Shown here: piece after piece, positions 17,852 to 27,064 of the stretch
Position numbering within the stretch: position 1 is the first letter of the stretch
How the letters are laid out: the number at the start of each line of letters is the position of its first letter
Assembly: GCF_035621355.1 (NCBI RefSeq)
Contig: NZ_CP141769.1
Coordinates: forward strand, 2,232,001 to 2,296,000
DNA length: 64,000 bases
Origin: Thiobacillus sp. SCUT-2
Lineage (GTDB): Bacteria; Pseudomonadota; Gammaproteobacteria; Burkholderiales; Thiobacillaceae
Direction: 5' to 3'
Notes under the pieces: model-generated
Told to the model about the DNA's origin: nothing
What the model saw: the letters and a program-made list of their open reading frames with translations, nothing else
The model's database searches: none
Made by a program: the position numbers and the translations under genes

Positions 17852-18712
17852 ATGGCCGGCGCGCTGCCAGCGGACCGCGCACTGGCGCTCGAGATCCTCA
17901 CCGAACTGCGCGGTCCGCGCGTCGGCGTGGCCTTCGCCTGCGGCGGCTTGCTGGCGCTGGCGGGCGCGCTGATGCAGACGCTGTTCCGCAACCCGCTCGC
18001 CGAACCGTACCTGCTCGGCGTTTCCGGCGGCGCCGGCCTGCTTGCGCTGTTCGGCATGGCCGCCGGCCTCGCCTGGCCGTGGATCCCGGTGCTGGCGCTG
18101 GCCGGCAGCCTGCTGGCCCTGGGCCTTGCCGCCGCGCTCGGCGGCCGCCTGCTGGCGCGCGACCATACGCCGCTGCTGCTCGCCGGGGTCATGCTGGCGG
18201 CAGGATTCGGCGCGCTGATCGCGCTGGTGCTCGCGATCGCGCCGGCGGAACGCCTGCCCGGCATGCTGTACTTCCTGATGGGCGATCTCGCCTGGAGCGG
18301 CAATGCCGCGCTGCCTCTGGCGGCCTTGCTGGTCGCGGTGGCGGCGGCGCTGGCCGTGGCGCGCCGGCTCGACGTGCTGCAGCTGTCGCCGCTGAAAGCG
18401 GCCTCGCTCGGCGTACCCGTGGCGCCGACCCGCTGGATGCTGTTCGGCCTCGCCGGCGCCTGCACGGCGCTGGTCGTGGCGCAGGCCGGCAGCATCGGCT
18501 TCGTCGGCCTGATGGTGCCGCACGCGCTGCGCCGGCTCGGCTTCGCGGGTCACCGCGTCCTGCTGCCCGCCGCCGCCCTCGCCGGCGGCAGCCTGCTGGT
18601 GCTCGCCGACGCGCTGGCGCGGACGGTGATGGCCCCGCGCGAACTGCCCGTCGGCGTCCTCACCGCGCTGCTGGGGGTCCCGGTCATGCTGTGGCTGCTG
18701 CGCCGCCGATGA
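17852..18712 (+). CDS. FecCD/BtuC-type ABC transporter permease
   Basis: Membrane permease of the family importing vitamin B12, haem or iron-siderophores: LRGPRVGVAFACGGLLALAG, QTLFRNPLAEPYLLGVSGGAG, and GSIGFVGLMVPHALRRLGF are the hallmark blocks. The first standard start (ATG 17852) gives 286 residues but cuts the first membrane helix; the same frame reads on upstream through LLLLALAAALAVALGL to a CTG at 17786 that overlaps the previous stop and has GAAGG 10 nt before it. The real start is therefore probably that CTG. The ATPase gene overlaps its end by ATGA. Substrate not determinable; no binding-protein gene is adjacent. Confidence 0.88.
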   Translation: MAGALPADRALALEILTELRGPRVGVAFACGGLLALAGALMQTLFRNPLAEPYLLGVSGGAGLLALFGMAAGLAWPWIPVLALAGSLLALGLAAALGGRLLARDHTPLLLAGVMLAAGFGALIALVLAIAPAERLPGMLYFLMGDLAWSGNAALPLAALLVAVAAALAVARRLDVLQLSPLKAASLGVPVAPTRWMLFGLAGACTALVVAQAGSIGFVGLMVPHALRRLGFAGHRVLLPAAALAGGSLLVLADALARTVMAPRELPVGVLTALLGVPVMLWLLRRR

Positions 18713-19443
18713 GTCTTGCCGCGTCGTCCCTCACCCTCACGGCCGGCGCCCGCACGCTGGTCGACTCGCTCGATCTCGCGCTCGATGCGGGCGAGGTCGT
18801 CGGCATCCTCGGCGCCAACGGCGCCGGCAAGTCGACCCTGGTCAGCGTGATGGCCGGGCTCGCCGCGCCCGCACGAGGCGAGGTCAGGCTCGATGGCCTG
18901 GCGCTCGACCGCCTCGCGCCGCTCACCCGCGCGCAGCACATCGGCCTGCTGCCGCAGGGCGACGAGGGCGACTTCTTCGGCAGCGTCGCCGAGTTCGTCG
19001 CACTGGGCCGTCACCCGTTCGGATCGGCGCCCTTCGACTGCGCCCCGCATCTCGCCCGGTGGGAACTCGCCGACCTTGCCGGCCGTGCCTTCGCCACCCT
19101 GTCCGGCGGCGAGCGCCAGCGCGCGCGGCTCGCCCAGCTGGCCGCGCAGCAGCCGCGCTTCGCGCTGCTGGACGAACCGCTTACCCATCTCGACCCCGCA
19201 CACCAGGCCCGCCTGCTGGCGTGGGCGCGTACCCAGGCCGACGCCGGCGGCACGGTCGTGCTGACGTTGCACGACCCCAACTGGGCGGCCTGCCATTGCG
19301 ACCGCCTGCTGTTCCTATACGGCGACGGCCGCTGGCGGCTGGGTACGCCCGCCGAGCTGCTGACACCGGCTGCGCTGGAGGCGCTGTACGGCCCCGGCAC
19401 GGCGGCGCTGTGGCGGCAGGGCAAGCAGGACCAGCCTGTATAA
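18709..19443 (+). CDS. ABC transporter ATPase (BtuD/FhuC type)
   Basis: A 244-residue ATPase: Walker A GILGANGAGKSTLVS, signature LSGGERQRARLAQ, Walker B RFALLDEPLTHLD and the switch histidine in VLTLHDPNWAA. It pairs with the overlapping FecCD-type permease. The fairly short length and lack of the usual iron-siderophore C-terminus favour the vitamin B12 branch (BtuD), but this is inference; neither a cobalamin riboswitch nor a periplasmic binding protein is visible here. Confidence 0.88.
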   Translation: MSLAASSLTLTAGARTLVDSLDLALDAGEVVGILGANGAGKSTLVSVMAGLAAPARGEVRLDGLALDRLAPLTRAQHIGLLPQGDEGDFFGSVAEFVALGRHPFGSAPFDCAPHLARWELADLAGRAFATLSGGERQRARLAQLAAQQPRFALLDEPLTHLDPAHQARLLAWARTQADAGGTVVLTLHDPNWAACHCDRLLFLYGDGRWRLGTPAELLTPAALEALYGPGTAALWRQGKQDQPV

Positions 19444-19444
19444 T
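19439..19444 (+). promoter_or_regulatory. -10 box of pcnB
   Basis: TATAAT followed by CGCGC, overlapping the last codons of the ABC ATPase gene and 40 nt before the pcnB ATG. Confidence 0.55.
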
Positions 19445-19484
19445 CGCGCTTTAGGTTTTCGACATCCCCGCCCTCGCGCATCCC

Positions 19485-20840
19485 ATGATCCGCCGCATCA
19501 TCAGCAAAGTCTTCGGCCGCAAGTCACGCGCCGCCTCCAAGGGCGCGCAAATCCTGCCGCTCGCCGCGCACGGCATCCGCCGCGACCAGCTCGACGACTG
19601 TGCGCTCAAGGTCTGCGAGACGCTCGCGGCCTCGGGATTCAAGGGCTATGTGGTGGGCGGCGCGGTACGCGACCTCCTGCTCGGCACGACGCCCAAGGAT
19701 TTCGACGTCGCCACCGACGCCACCCCCGAGCAGGTGCGCAAGCTGTTCCGCCGCTCACGCATCATCGGCCGCCGCTTCCAGATCGTGCACGTGATGTGCG
19801 GTCGCGAAACCATCGAGGTGACGACCTTCCGCGCCAACGGCCAGAAGGAGGCCGAGGACGAGGACGAGCGTCCCACCGACGAGCACGGCCGGCTGCTGTC
19901 CGACAACGTGTTCGGCAGCATGGAGGACGACGCGGCGCGCCGCGACTTCACCATCAACGCGCTCTACTACGACCCCGCGCGCGAGGAAGTCCACGACTAC
20001 TTCGGCGGCGTCGACGACTGCAGGAAGCGCGTGCTGCGCATGATCGGCGACCCCGAGACACGCTTCCGCGAGGACCCGGTGCGCATGCTGCGCGCCGCGC
20101 GCTTCGCCGCCAAGCTCGACTTCCACATCGACGAGGCGACGCGCCGGCCCGTCGCCACGCTGGCGCCGCTGCTGGCCAACATTCCGCGCGCGCGCATCTT
20201 CGACGAGGCGCTCAAGCTGCTGTTGTCCGGACATGCGCTGCGCGGGGTGCACCAGCTGCGCGCCGAGGGCCTGCACCACGGCATGCTGCCGCTGCTCGAC
20301 ACCATCCTCGACGACCCGACGGGCGAGCGCTTCATCACCGCGGCGCTGAAAAGCACCGACGAGCGCATCCAGTCGGACCGCCCGTCTTCGCCGGCCTTCC
20401 TGTTCGGCACGCTGTTGTGGCCGCAGGTGGTCAAGCGCTGGCGCGATCTCGAAGCCGCCGGCGAGAAGCCGCAGCCGGCCCTGTTCCTGGCGATGGACGA
20501 AGTGCTCGACGCGCAGCGCAGCCAGCTTGCCATTCCGCGCCGCTACGACGGCATGATGAAGGAAATCTGGGGATTGCAGCCGCGCTTCGAGCAGCGCGGC
20601 GGCCAGCGCCCCTTCCGCCTGCTGGAGCATCCGCGCTTCCGCGCCGCCTACGACTTCCTGCTGCTGCGCGCCGAGTCCGGCGAAGTGCCGGCGGAGCTCG
20701 GCGACTGGTGGACGCGCTTCCAGGACGCGGACGAGGACACCCGCGCCGGCATGCTGATCGCCGACAGCGGCCCGAAGCCGCGCCGCCGCCGCAAGCGCAG
20801 GAAGCCGGGCGAGGGCGACGGCGAGGCGCACCCGGCATGA
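19485..20840 (+). CDS. pcnB: Poly(A) polymerase I
   Basis: A 451-residue nucleotidyltransferase of the PcnB/CCA class. It shows GYVVGGAVRDLLLGTTPKDFDVATDATP with the catalytic DFD pair, RRFQIVHVMCGRETIEVTTFR, DDAARRDFTINALYYD and RFREDPVRMLRAARFAAKL. The basic N-terminus (RRIISKVFGRKSRAASKG) and the strongly basic tail (KPRRRRKRRKPG) are typical for RNA-binding poly(A) polymerases rather than CCA-adding enzymes. It adds 3' A-tails that promote RNA decay. Overlaps folK by ATGA. Confidence 0.95.
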   Translation: MIRRIISKVFGRKSRAASKGAQILPLAAHGIRRDQLDDCALKVCETLAASGFKGYVVGGAVRDLLLGTTPKDFDVATDATPEQVRKLFRRSRIIGRRFQIVHVMCGRETIEVTTFRANGQKEAEDEDERPTDEHGRLLSDNVFGSMEDDAARRDFTINALYYDPAREEVHDYFGGVDDCRKRVLRMIGDPETRFREDPVRMLRAARFAAKLDFHIDEATRRPVATLAPLLANIPRARIFDEALKLLLSGHALRGVHQLRAEGLHHGMLPLLDTILDDPTGERFITAALKSTDERIQSDRPSSPAFLFGTLLWPQVVKRWRDLEAAGEKPQPALFLAMDEVLDAQRSQLAIPRRYDGMMKEIWGLQPRFEQRGGQRPFRLLEHPRFRAAYDFLLLRAESGEVPAELGDWWTRFQDADEDTRAGMLIADSGPKPRRRRKRRKPGEGDGEAHPA

Positions 20841-21343
20841 GCGTGATCGCCACCATCGGCCTCGGCGCCAACCTCAACGACCCCGCGGCGCAGGTGGAAT
20901 ACGCACTCGCGGAGCTCGGCCGCCTGCCCGGCACCCGCCTCGTCGCGCGCTCCGGCCTGTACGCTTCGGCGCCCGTGGGCTACGTCGACCAGCCCGATTT
21001 CATCAACGCGGTCGCGCAGGTGGAGACCACGCTCGCGCCGCGTGCGCTGCTCGCCGCGCTGCTCGACATCGAGCACCGCCACGGACGCGAGCGCAGCTTC
21101 CGCAATGCCCCGCGCACGCTCGACCTCGACCTGCTGCTCTACGGCGCGGCGCAGTTCCACGAGGACGGCCTCACGCTGCCGCATCCGCGCATGCACGAGC
21201 GCGCCTTCGTGCTGCTGCCGCTGCTCGAGATCGATCCCGACACCGTCATCCCCGGACGCGGCCGTGCCGCCGACCGGCTGCCCGCCTGCTCCGGGCAAGG
21301 CGTGACGCTCCTTCCCCTCCCTGCCGCCGCAGTCAACGCATGA
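20837..21343 (+). CDS. folK: HPPK, folate biosynthesis pyrophosphokinase
   Basis: A 168-residue 6-hydroxymethyl-7,8-dihydropterin pyrophosphokinase. Motifs: IGLGANLNDP at the N-terminus, YVDQPDFINAVAQVET, and RNAPRTLDLDLLLYG with the metal-binding DLD, then LPHPRMHERAFVLLPL. It activates the pterin before coupling with p-aminobenzoate. Starts inside the pcnB stop and ends overlapping the kinase gene, so pcnB-folK-kinase-panB form one transcript. Confidence 0.97.
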   Translation: MSVIATIGLGANLNDPAAQVEYALAELGRLPGTRLVARSGLYASAPVGYVDQPDFINAVAQVETTLAPRALLAALLDIEHRHGRERSFRNAPRTLDLDLLLYGAAQFHEDGLTLPHPRMHERAFVLLPLLEIDPDTVIPGRGRAADRLPACSGQGVTLLPLPAAAVNA

Positions 21344-21981
21344 GTCTCGACCGTTACCGCTACCTCGTCGTCGAAGGGCCGATCGGCGCCGGCAAGACCA
21401 GCCTCACCCACAAGCTGGCCGAACGCATGGGCGCCGAGACGCTGCTGGAAAACGCCGCCGACAACCCCTTCCTGCCGCGCTTCTACCAGGAGCCCAGGCG
21501 CTATGCGCTGCCGACGCAGCTGCACTTCCTGTTCGACCGCGCGCGCCAGCTGCGCGATCTCGCGCAGGGCGACCTGTTCCGTGCCGGCACCGTCTCGGAT
21601 TTCCTGATCGACAAGGACATGCTGTTCGCGCGCATGAATCTCGACGACGACGAGTTCGAGCTGTACCAGAAGGTCTACGCCGACCTCGCGCCGCAGGCGC
21701 CGACGCCCGACCTCGTGATCTACCTGCAGGCGCCGGTCGACGCGCTGCAGGAGCGCGTCAAGCGCCGCGGCATCGAGTTCGAGCAGGGCATGGACGCGGG
21801 CTACCTGCAGCGCCTGGCCAACAGCTACAGCGAGTTCTTCCACCGCTACGAGGCCGCGCCGCTGCTGATCGTCAACACCACGAACCTCAATTTCGCCGAG
21901 AACGCCGCCGACTTCGAGCTGCTGCTCGAACGCGTCGAGAAGATGCGCGGCCCGCGCGAGTTCTTCAGCCGCGCCGCCTGA
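21340..21981 (+). CDS. Deoxynucleoside kinase (dGK/dAK family)
   Basis: A 213-residue P-loop kinase: [20 protein letters not shown] at the N-terminus, then [18 protein letters not shown] and [17 protein letters not shown], and the lid region [15 protein letters not shown]. This is the bacterial deoxyadenosine/deoxyguanosine kinase-like family commonly located between folK and panB in betaproteobacteria. It would phosphorylate salvaged deoxynucleosides. ATGA overlap with folK; panB starts 1 nt after its stop. Confidence 0.92.
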   Translation: MSLDRYRYLVVEGPIGAGKTSLTHKLAERMGAETLLENAADNPFLPRFYQEPRRYALPTQLHFLFDRARQLRDLAQGDLFRAGTVSDFLIDKDMLFARMNLDDDEFELYQKVYADLAPQAPTPDLVIYLQAPVDALQERVKRRGIEFEQGMDAGYLQRLANSYSEFFHRYEAAPLLIVNTTNLNFAENAADFELLLERVEKMRGPREFFSRAA

Positions 21982-21982
21982 G

Positions 21983-22771
21983 ATGCGCGTGAACCTGTCC
22001 ACCCTCAGGTCGATGCGCACGAACGGCGAGAAGATCGCCGTGCTGACCTGCTACGACGCCAGCTTCGCGCGCGTCCTCGACGCCGCCGGCGTCGACGTGC
22101 TGCTGGTCGGCGACTCGCTCGGCATGGTGGTGCAGGGCCACGCGTCGACCCTGCCGGTGAAGCTCGCCGAGATGAGCTACCACACGCGCTGCGTCGCCGC
22201 CGGGGCCGAACGCGCCTTCATCGTCGCCGACCTGCCCTTCGGCAGCTACCAGCCTTCGCCCGCGCATGCATTCTCCGCCGCCGCACGCCTGATGGCCGCC
22301 GGTGCGCACATGGTGAAGCTGGAAGGCGGCGCCGTCATGGTCGACACCGTCGCCTTCCTCACCGGGCGCGGCATCCCCGTATGCGCGCACGTGGGCCTGC
22401 TGCCGCAGTCGGTCAACCAGCTCGGCGGCTACAAGGTGCAGGGGCGCGACGAGGCCGCCGCCGCGCAGCTGATCGCCGATGCGCGCGCGCTCGAGGCTGC
22501 CGGCGCCGGCCTCGTCGTGCTCGAGATGGTGCCCGCCACGCTGGCGAAGGCCGTCACCGAGGCGCTGACGATCCCCACCATCGGCATCGGCGCCGGCCCG
22601 GACTGCTCCGGACAGGTGCTGGTGCTGTACGACATGCTCGGCCTCTATCCGCGCGCGCCGAAATTCTCGAAGAACTTCCTCGCCGGCCAGGACGGCATCG
22701 AGGGCGCGGTGCGCGCCTACGTTGCGGCGGTGAAGAACGGCAGCTTCCCTACGGCCGCAGAATCATTCTGA
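21983..22771 (+). CDS. panB: Ketopantoate hydroxymethyltransferase
   Basis: A 262-residue PanB, first step of pantothenate synthesis from 2-oxoisovalerate and methylene-tetrahydrofolate. Motifs: [48 protein letters not shown], and [23 protein letters not shown]. Directly follows the nucleoside kinase. Separated from panC by a 214-nt spacer that has been invaded by REP-like repeats. Confidence 0.98.
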   Translation: MRVNLSTLRSMRTNGEKIAVLTCYDASFARVLDAAGVDVLLVGDSLGMVVQGHASTLPVKLAEMSYHTRCVAAGAERAFIVADLPFGSYQPSPAHAFSAAARLMAAGAHMVKLEGGAVMVDTVAFLTGRGIPVCAHVGLLPQSVNQLGGYKVQGRDEAAAAQLIADARALEAAGAGLVVLEMVPATLAKAVTEALTIPTIGIGAGPDCSGQVLVLYDMLGLYPRAPKFSKNFLAGQDGIEGAVRAYVAAVKNGSFPTAAESF

Positions 22772-22839
22772 GTTGATGCTCGCGAAAGCGATTCACAAGA
22801 CGGAAAGGAGAAACGGGGAAACCCGAGCGGGTGGGAATG

Positions 22840-22935
22840 CCGTTCACCCGTTCGACAGGCTCACGACGCGGCCTGAGCTTGTCGAAGGGCATCTCCAAGC
22901 GGGAGCAGGGCTTCGACAAGCTCAGCCCGAACGGC
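22840..22935. repeat. REP-like palindromic cluster between panB and panC
   Basis: TTCGACAGGCTCA (22851-22863) pairs with TGAGCTTGTCGAA (22874-22886), 12 of 13 bp, and a third copy TTCGACAAGCTCA (22912-22924) follows with the tail GCCCGAACGG. Same family as the elements near 55.5 kb. The rest of the panB-panC gap shows no gene. Confidence 0.85.
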
Positions 22936-22985
22936 GGACTTGCTCCACGCTTCTTCCCGCCCTCCCGTCTTCCTCGTAGATAGGT

Positions 22986-23831
22986 ATGAAGCTCGTCCAC
23001 ACCGCCGTCGACCTGCGCGCCGCACTCGCCGGTGCCCGCGACACGGCCTTCGTCCCCACCATGGGCAACCTGCATGCCGGCCATCTCGCCCTGGTCGAGC
23101 GCGCGAAGCAGCTCGGCCAGCCGGTGGTCGCAAGCATCTTCGTCAACCCGCTGCAATTCGGCGCCGGCGAAGACTTCGAGCGCTATCCGCGCACGCTCGC
23201 CGCCGACTGCGAGAAGCTCGCCGCCGCCGGCTGCGACCTGGTGTTCGCGCCCGAGGTCGCCGAGATGTACCCGCAGCCGCAGACCTATGCCGTGGCGGTG
23301 CCGGACCGCATCGCGAACGACCTCTGCGGCGCCTTCCGCCCCGGCCACTTCAATGGCGTGGCGACCGTGGTGCTGAAGCTCTTCAACCTGGTGCAGCCGC
23401 GCGTCGCGGTGTTCGGCAAGAAGGATTACCAGCAGCTGCAGGTGATCCGCGACCTGGTGCGGCAGTTCAACCTGCCGGTCGGGATCGAGGGCGTCGACAC
23501 CCTGCGCGAGGGTGACGGCCTGGCGATGAGCTCGCGCAACGGCTACCTGTCGCAGGCCGAGCGCCTGCAGGCGCCGCAGCTGCAGCGCGAGCTCGCCGCG
23601 ACCGTCGCCGCCGTGCAGGCCGGCGAGCGCAATTTCGCCGCACTCTGCCGCACGGCTGCCCGCCACCTCGCCATGGCCGGCTGGCGCGTCGATTACGTCG
23701 AGCTGCGCGACGCCGCGACGCTGGCCGCGCCGACGCCCGACAGCCGCCGCCTCGTGGTGCTGGGCGCGGCCTGGCTCGGCGCCACGCGCCTCATCGACAA
23801 CCTCGACTTCGCCCTCGACGCCGCCGGCTGA
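22986..23831 (+). CDS. panC: Pantothenate synthetase
   Basis: A 281-residue ligase joining pantoate and beta-alanine with ATP. Visible: FVPTMGNLHAGHLALVERA with the HxGH site, SIFVNPLQFGAGEDFERYPRTL, GKKDYQQLQVIRDLV, and AMSSRNGYLS with the KMSKS-like serine. Placed between panB and panD, completing the pathway. Confidence 0.98.
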   Translation: MKLVHTAVDLRAALAGARDTAFVPTMGNLHAGHLALVERAKQLGQPVVASIFVNPLQFGAGEDFERYPRTLAADCEKLAAAGCDLVFAPEVAEMYPQPQTYAVAVPDRIANDLCGAFRPGHFNGVATVVLKLFNLVQPRVAVFGKKDYQQLQVIRDLVRQFNLPVGIEGVDTLREGDGLAMSSRNGYLSQAERLQAPQLQRELAATVAAVQAGERNFAALCRTAARHLAMAGWRVDYVELRDAATLAAPTPDSRRLVVLGAAWLGATRLIDNLDFALDAAG

Positions 23832-23869
23832 GGCCGGGAACACCCTTTCGGGAAGCGGGTCAAAAAACG

Positions 23870-23875
23870 TATAAT
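23870..23875 (+). promoter_or_regulatory. -10 box of panD
   Basis: TATAAT with TTTCGG 18 nt upstream as a weak -35; the panD ATG is 34 nt downstream. It lets panD be transcribed apart from panC. Confidence 0.55.
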
Positions 23876-23909
23876 GTTCGTCCTTTTTTGTGATTGAGAG
23901 GGCACCGTC

Positions 23910-24290
23910 ATGCAAAGAACGATGCTCAAGTCCAAGCTGCACCGGGCGACCGTCACGCATTCCGAGCTGCATTACGAAGGCTCCTGCGCGATCGACGAAA
24001 CCCTGCTGGACGCGGCCAACATCCACGAGTACGAGCAGATCCAGATCTACAACGTCACCAACGGCGAGCGCTTCACCACCTACGCCATCCGTGCCGCGCG
24101 CGATTCGGGGATTATCTCGGTGAACGGCGCCGCCGCGCACAAGGCGAATCCGGGCGACCTCGTCATCATCGCCACCTACGCGACCTACAACGAGATCGAA
24201 CTGGCGCGCTACGCGCCCGAACTGGTGTACGTGGACGCGGACAACCGCATCATGGACACGCGCCACGAGATTCCGGTCCAGGCGGCCTGA
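23910..24290 (+). CDS. panD: Aspartate 1-decarboxylase
   Basis: A 126-residue pyruvoyl enzyme making beta-alanine for pantothenate. The self-cleavage site is intact: HYEGSCAID places Gly24-Ser25 exactly as in E. coli PanD, so Ser25 becomes the pyruvoyl group. Further conserved blocks are [14 protein letters not shown] and [17 protein letters not shown] strong terminator follows. Confidence 0.97.
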   Translation: MQRTMLKSKLHRATVTHSELHYEGSCAIDETLLDAANIHEYEQIQIYNVTNGERFTTYAIRAARDSGIISVNGAAAHKANPGDLVIIATYATYNEIELARYAPELVYVDADNRIMDTRHEIPVQAA

Positions 24291-24307
24291 ATCCCGGAAA
24301 GCAAGAC

Positions 24308-24343
24308 ACGAAAGGCCGGGCCCGCCCCGGCCTTTCGTCTTTC
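24308..24343 (+). terminator. Rho-independent terminator after panD
   Basis: Perfect 13-bp stem ACGAAAGGCCGGG (24308-24320) / CCCGGCCTTTCGT (24326-24338), 5-nt loop, followed by CTTTC. Confidence 0.85.
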
Positions 24344-24440
24344 TGCAGCGCACGACGGCAGCTTGAGCCGTTGACTTGCCCGTCGATAGAATCCACGATA
24401 GCCGAAGGGGATAGACCATCATCAGGGACGGCACAAGGAC

Positions 24441-26951
24441 ATGGCCGGAAGCACGCCGAACGAGCGAACATCGAGCGAAGCCGAAGCGCGCTATCGCGCA
24501 CTTTTCGACTCGATGGACGAAGCCGTTGCGGTCAATGAGGCCGTATTTGACGCTCACGGGGAACTCGTCGATTGCATAGTCCTCGATGTGAATCCGGCCT
24601 TCGAGGTGCATGCGCCCTACCAAGCGGCTGAAACGGTCGGGCAGCGCGTGACCCGGCTCGGCTGGGTGAGTCCCGAGCGCCTTCGCTCATGGGGCCGCGC
24701 TCACGTCTCGGCAGCGCAGCCCGCACGCTTCGAATACTTCCACAAGCCGAGCGGACGCTGGTTTTCGGTGCTTGTCACGCCGATCGTCGACGGCCGTTTC
24801 TTCACCATTTTCAGCAACGTCACCGAACGCAAACGGGTGGAGGCCGACTTGCTCGACAGCGAGACGCTGTTGAGTTCGCTCATCGCGACCATGAGCGAAG
24901 GTGTGGTCATGGAGGACGCGGACGCGCGGATTCTCGCCTGCAACCCCGCGGCCGAGCGGATCCTGGGGCTCACCGCCGAGCAGATCATGGGGCGGAGCTC
25001 GTTCGATCCACGCTGGCGGGCCGTGCACGAGGACGGCACGCCGTTCCGCGGGGAAGACCATCCGACCGTGACCACCCTGCGTACCGGCGAGCCTCAGCAT
25101 GACGTGACCATGGGCGTGCACAAGCCCGACGGCAACCTGACCTGGATCTCCACCAATTCGCAGCCGATTTACCACCCGGGCGACGACGGACTGAAAGGGG
25201 TGGTGGCGTCGTTTCACGACATCACTGCGCGCAAGCGGGTCGAAGAGGAACTGCGTCGCAAACAGGCGATGCTGGCGCGGACGGAGAACATCGCGCATAT
25301 CGGAAGCTGGGAATGGCATGTGGACACCGACACGGTCACCTGGTCGGACGAACTGTTCCGCATCTTCCAGCTCGCCCCCGGCGACGGGGCGCCGTCATTT
25401 GCCGAACAGTCGCGACTCTACCATCCGGAGGACACGGAACGGCTGAGAGCCCTGGTGGACGATGCCGTCAGGTCGGGTACGCCCTATGAGATCGAGTTAC
25501 GGGTGATCCGCAAGGACGGCGAGATGCGCGTCTGCCTTGCCCGGGCCGTGGCCGAGATGGGCCCCGACGGACGCGCCCGCTATCTCGTTGGCTCGCTGCA
25601 GGACATCACCGAGCGCAAGCGGTCGGAAGAGGCCATTCATCAACTCGCCTTCTACGATCCGCTGACGGGGTTGCCGAACCGCCGCATGCTTCAGGACCGG
25701 CTGCACACGGCCATCGTGGACAGCGCGCGCAGCGGCCGGTTCGGCGCCTTGCTCATGCTCGATCTGGATCATTTCAAGACGATCAACGATACGGGCGGCC
25801 ATCCCCTCGGCGATCACCTGCTGCAGGACGTCGCGCACCGCCTCCGACGCGGCCTGCGTGAAGGCGACGCAGTCGCCCGCCTCGGCGGCGACGAGTTCGT
25901 CGTGATCCTGGAGGAACTTGGCGGCCAGTCGGAAGAGGCTGCCATTCAAGCCAGGACCATCGCCGAGAAGATCCGGCTCGACTTGTCACAACCGTATTCG
26001 CTGCAAGGAAAGGAGTGCCACTCCACGGTCAGCATCGGCATCAGCCTGTTCCAGGCGGGCTCGGAAAACATCCAAGACCTGCTCCAGCAGGGGGACCTGG
26101 CCTTGTACAAGGCCAAGGCCGCGGGACGCAACACCACCAGCTTCTACGAACCGGCGATGCAGGCTGCCCTGGAGCAGCGTTTCTCCCTGGAAGCCGATCT
26201 GCGTCAGGCGCTCAAGCTTCACCAGCTTCAGCTCTACCACCAGATCCAGGTCGACGTGACCGGCCGCCCGTTCGGTGCCGAAGCGCTGCTCCGTTGGCAG
26301 CATCCGGAACGCGGCTTCGTTACCCCGGATCATTTCATCCCCCTGGCCGAGGAGAGCGGGCTGATCCTGCCGATCGGTCTGTGGGTATTGGAAACCGCCT
26401 GCGCGCAACTCAAGGCATGGGCGGGCAACCCGGCGACCTGCGACCTCACCTTGGCCGTGAACGTCAGCGCGCGGCAGTTCCGCCAGGCGGACTTCGTGGC
26501 GGCGGTCGAAAGCATCATCCAGGCGAGCGGCGCATGCCCTTCCCGGCTCAAGCTGGAGCTGACCGAAAGCGTCGCCATGGACGATTTCGAAGACTCCGTG
26601 ACGAAAATGAATGCCTTGCGGTTGCTGGGCGTGCATTTTTCGATGGACGACTTCGGGACCGGGCATTCGTCACTGTCCAACCTGAAGCGCCTGCCGCTGA
26701 GCCAGGTCAAGATCGACCGCTCGTTCGTGCGCGATATCGCCAGCGATCCTAATGATGCGGCGATCGTGAACACCATCATCGCCATGGGCCGGACCATGGG
26801 GTTGCAGGTCATCGCAGAGGGCGTGGAGACCGAAGAGCAGCAAGACTTCCTCAGGCGGCATCACTGCGACGCGTTCCAGGGATATCTGATTGGCCGGCCG
26901 GTCCCGGCCGACGAACTCGAAAAGCAGATCGACGCATTCGCACGCCGCTGA
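24441..26951 (+). CDS. PAS-PAS-PAS-GGDEF-EAL cyclic-di-GMP protein
   Basis: An 836-residue cytoplasmic protein without membrane segments. Three PAS/PAC sensor units occupy roughly residues 15-390 (ARYRALFDSMDEAVAV; SLIATMSEGVVMEDADARIL; ENIAHIGSWEWHVDTDTV). A diguanylate cyclase domain follows (about 400-560) with an intact RLGGDEFVVILEEL and an inhibitory RxxD site (REGD) 5 residues upstream. The phosphodiesterase domain (about 575-835) has AEALLRWQHPERG, NVSARQF, DDFGTGHSSL and QVKIDRSFV, so both activities look possible. The PAS units probably sense redox or a ligand. It stands alone as a single gene next to a glycogen operon and 14 kb from the exopolysaccharide cluster. Confidence 0.93.
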   Translation: MAGSTPNERTSSEAEARYRALFDSMDEAVAVNEAVFDAHGELVDCIVLDVNPAFEVHAPYQAAETVGQRVTRLGWVSPERLRSWGRAHVSAAQPARFEYFHKPSGRWFSVLVTPIVDGRFFTIFSNVTERKRVEADLLDSETLLSSLIATMSEGVVMEDADARILACNPAAERILGLTAEQIMGRSSFDPRWRAVHEDGTPFRGEDHPTVTTLRTGEPQHDVTMGVHKPDGNLTWISTNSQPIYHPGDDGLKGVVASFHDITARKRVEEELRRKQAMLARTENIAHIGSWEWHVDTDTVTWSDELFRIFQLAPGDGAPSFAEQSRLYHPEDTERLRALVDDAVRSGTPYEIELRVIRKDGEMRVCLARAVAEMGPDGRARYLVGSLQDITERKRSEEAIHQLAFYDPLTGLPNRRMLQDRLHTAIVDSARSGRFGALLMLDLDHFKTINDTGGHPLGDHLLQDVAHRLRRGLREGDAVARLGGDEFVVILEELGGQSEEAAIQARTIAEKIRLDLSQPYSLQGKECHSTVSIGISLFQAGSENIQDLLQQGDLALYKAKAAGRNTTSFYEPAMQAALEQRFSLEADLRQALKLHQLQLYHQIQVDVTGRPFGAEALLRWQHPERGFVTPDHFIPLAEESGLILPIGLWVLETACAQLKAWAGNPATCDLTLAVNVSARQFRQADFVAAVESIIQASGACPSRLKLELTESVAMDDFEDSVTKMNALRLLGVHFSMDDFGTGHSSLSNLKRLPLSQVKIDRSFVRDIASDPNDAAIVNTIIAMGRTMGLQVIAEGVETEEQQDFLRRHHCDAFQGYLIGRPVPADELEKQIDAFARR

Positions 26952-26954
26952 TCG

Positions 26955-27023
26955 GGGATGCCGTGCAGCCGCCTGCGGCCGCCGTCACACGTCGTCGCCA
27001 GCCTCGCGCCGAAGCGGCATCCC
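26955..27023. repeat. Long-range inverted repeat between converging genes
   Basis: GGGATGCCG (26955-26963) and CGGCATCCC (27015-27023) can form a 9-bp stem enclosing a GC-rich loop, just past the stops of the GGDEF-EAL gene and the glgP gene. It could end transcription from both sides, but has no T-run. Confidence 0.4.
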
Positions 27024-27064
27024 TGCGCGCCGCAGCGTGAAAGCCTCCCGCTGCGACTGCCCTC

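Noticed and set aside
17690-17860. Cobalamin riboswitch before the BtuCD-type genes
   Set aside because: There is no leader: the permease directly follows or overlaps the cyclophilin gene and no B12-box is seen.
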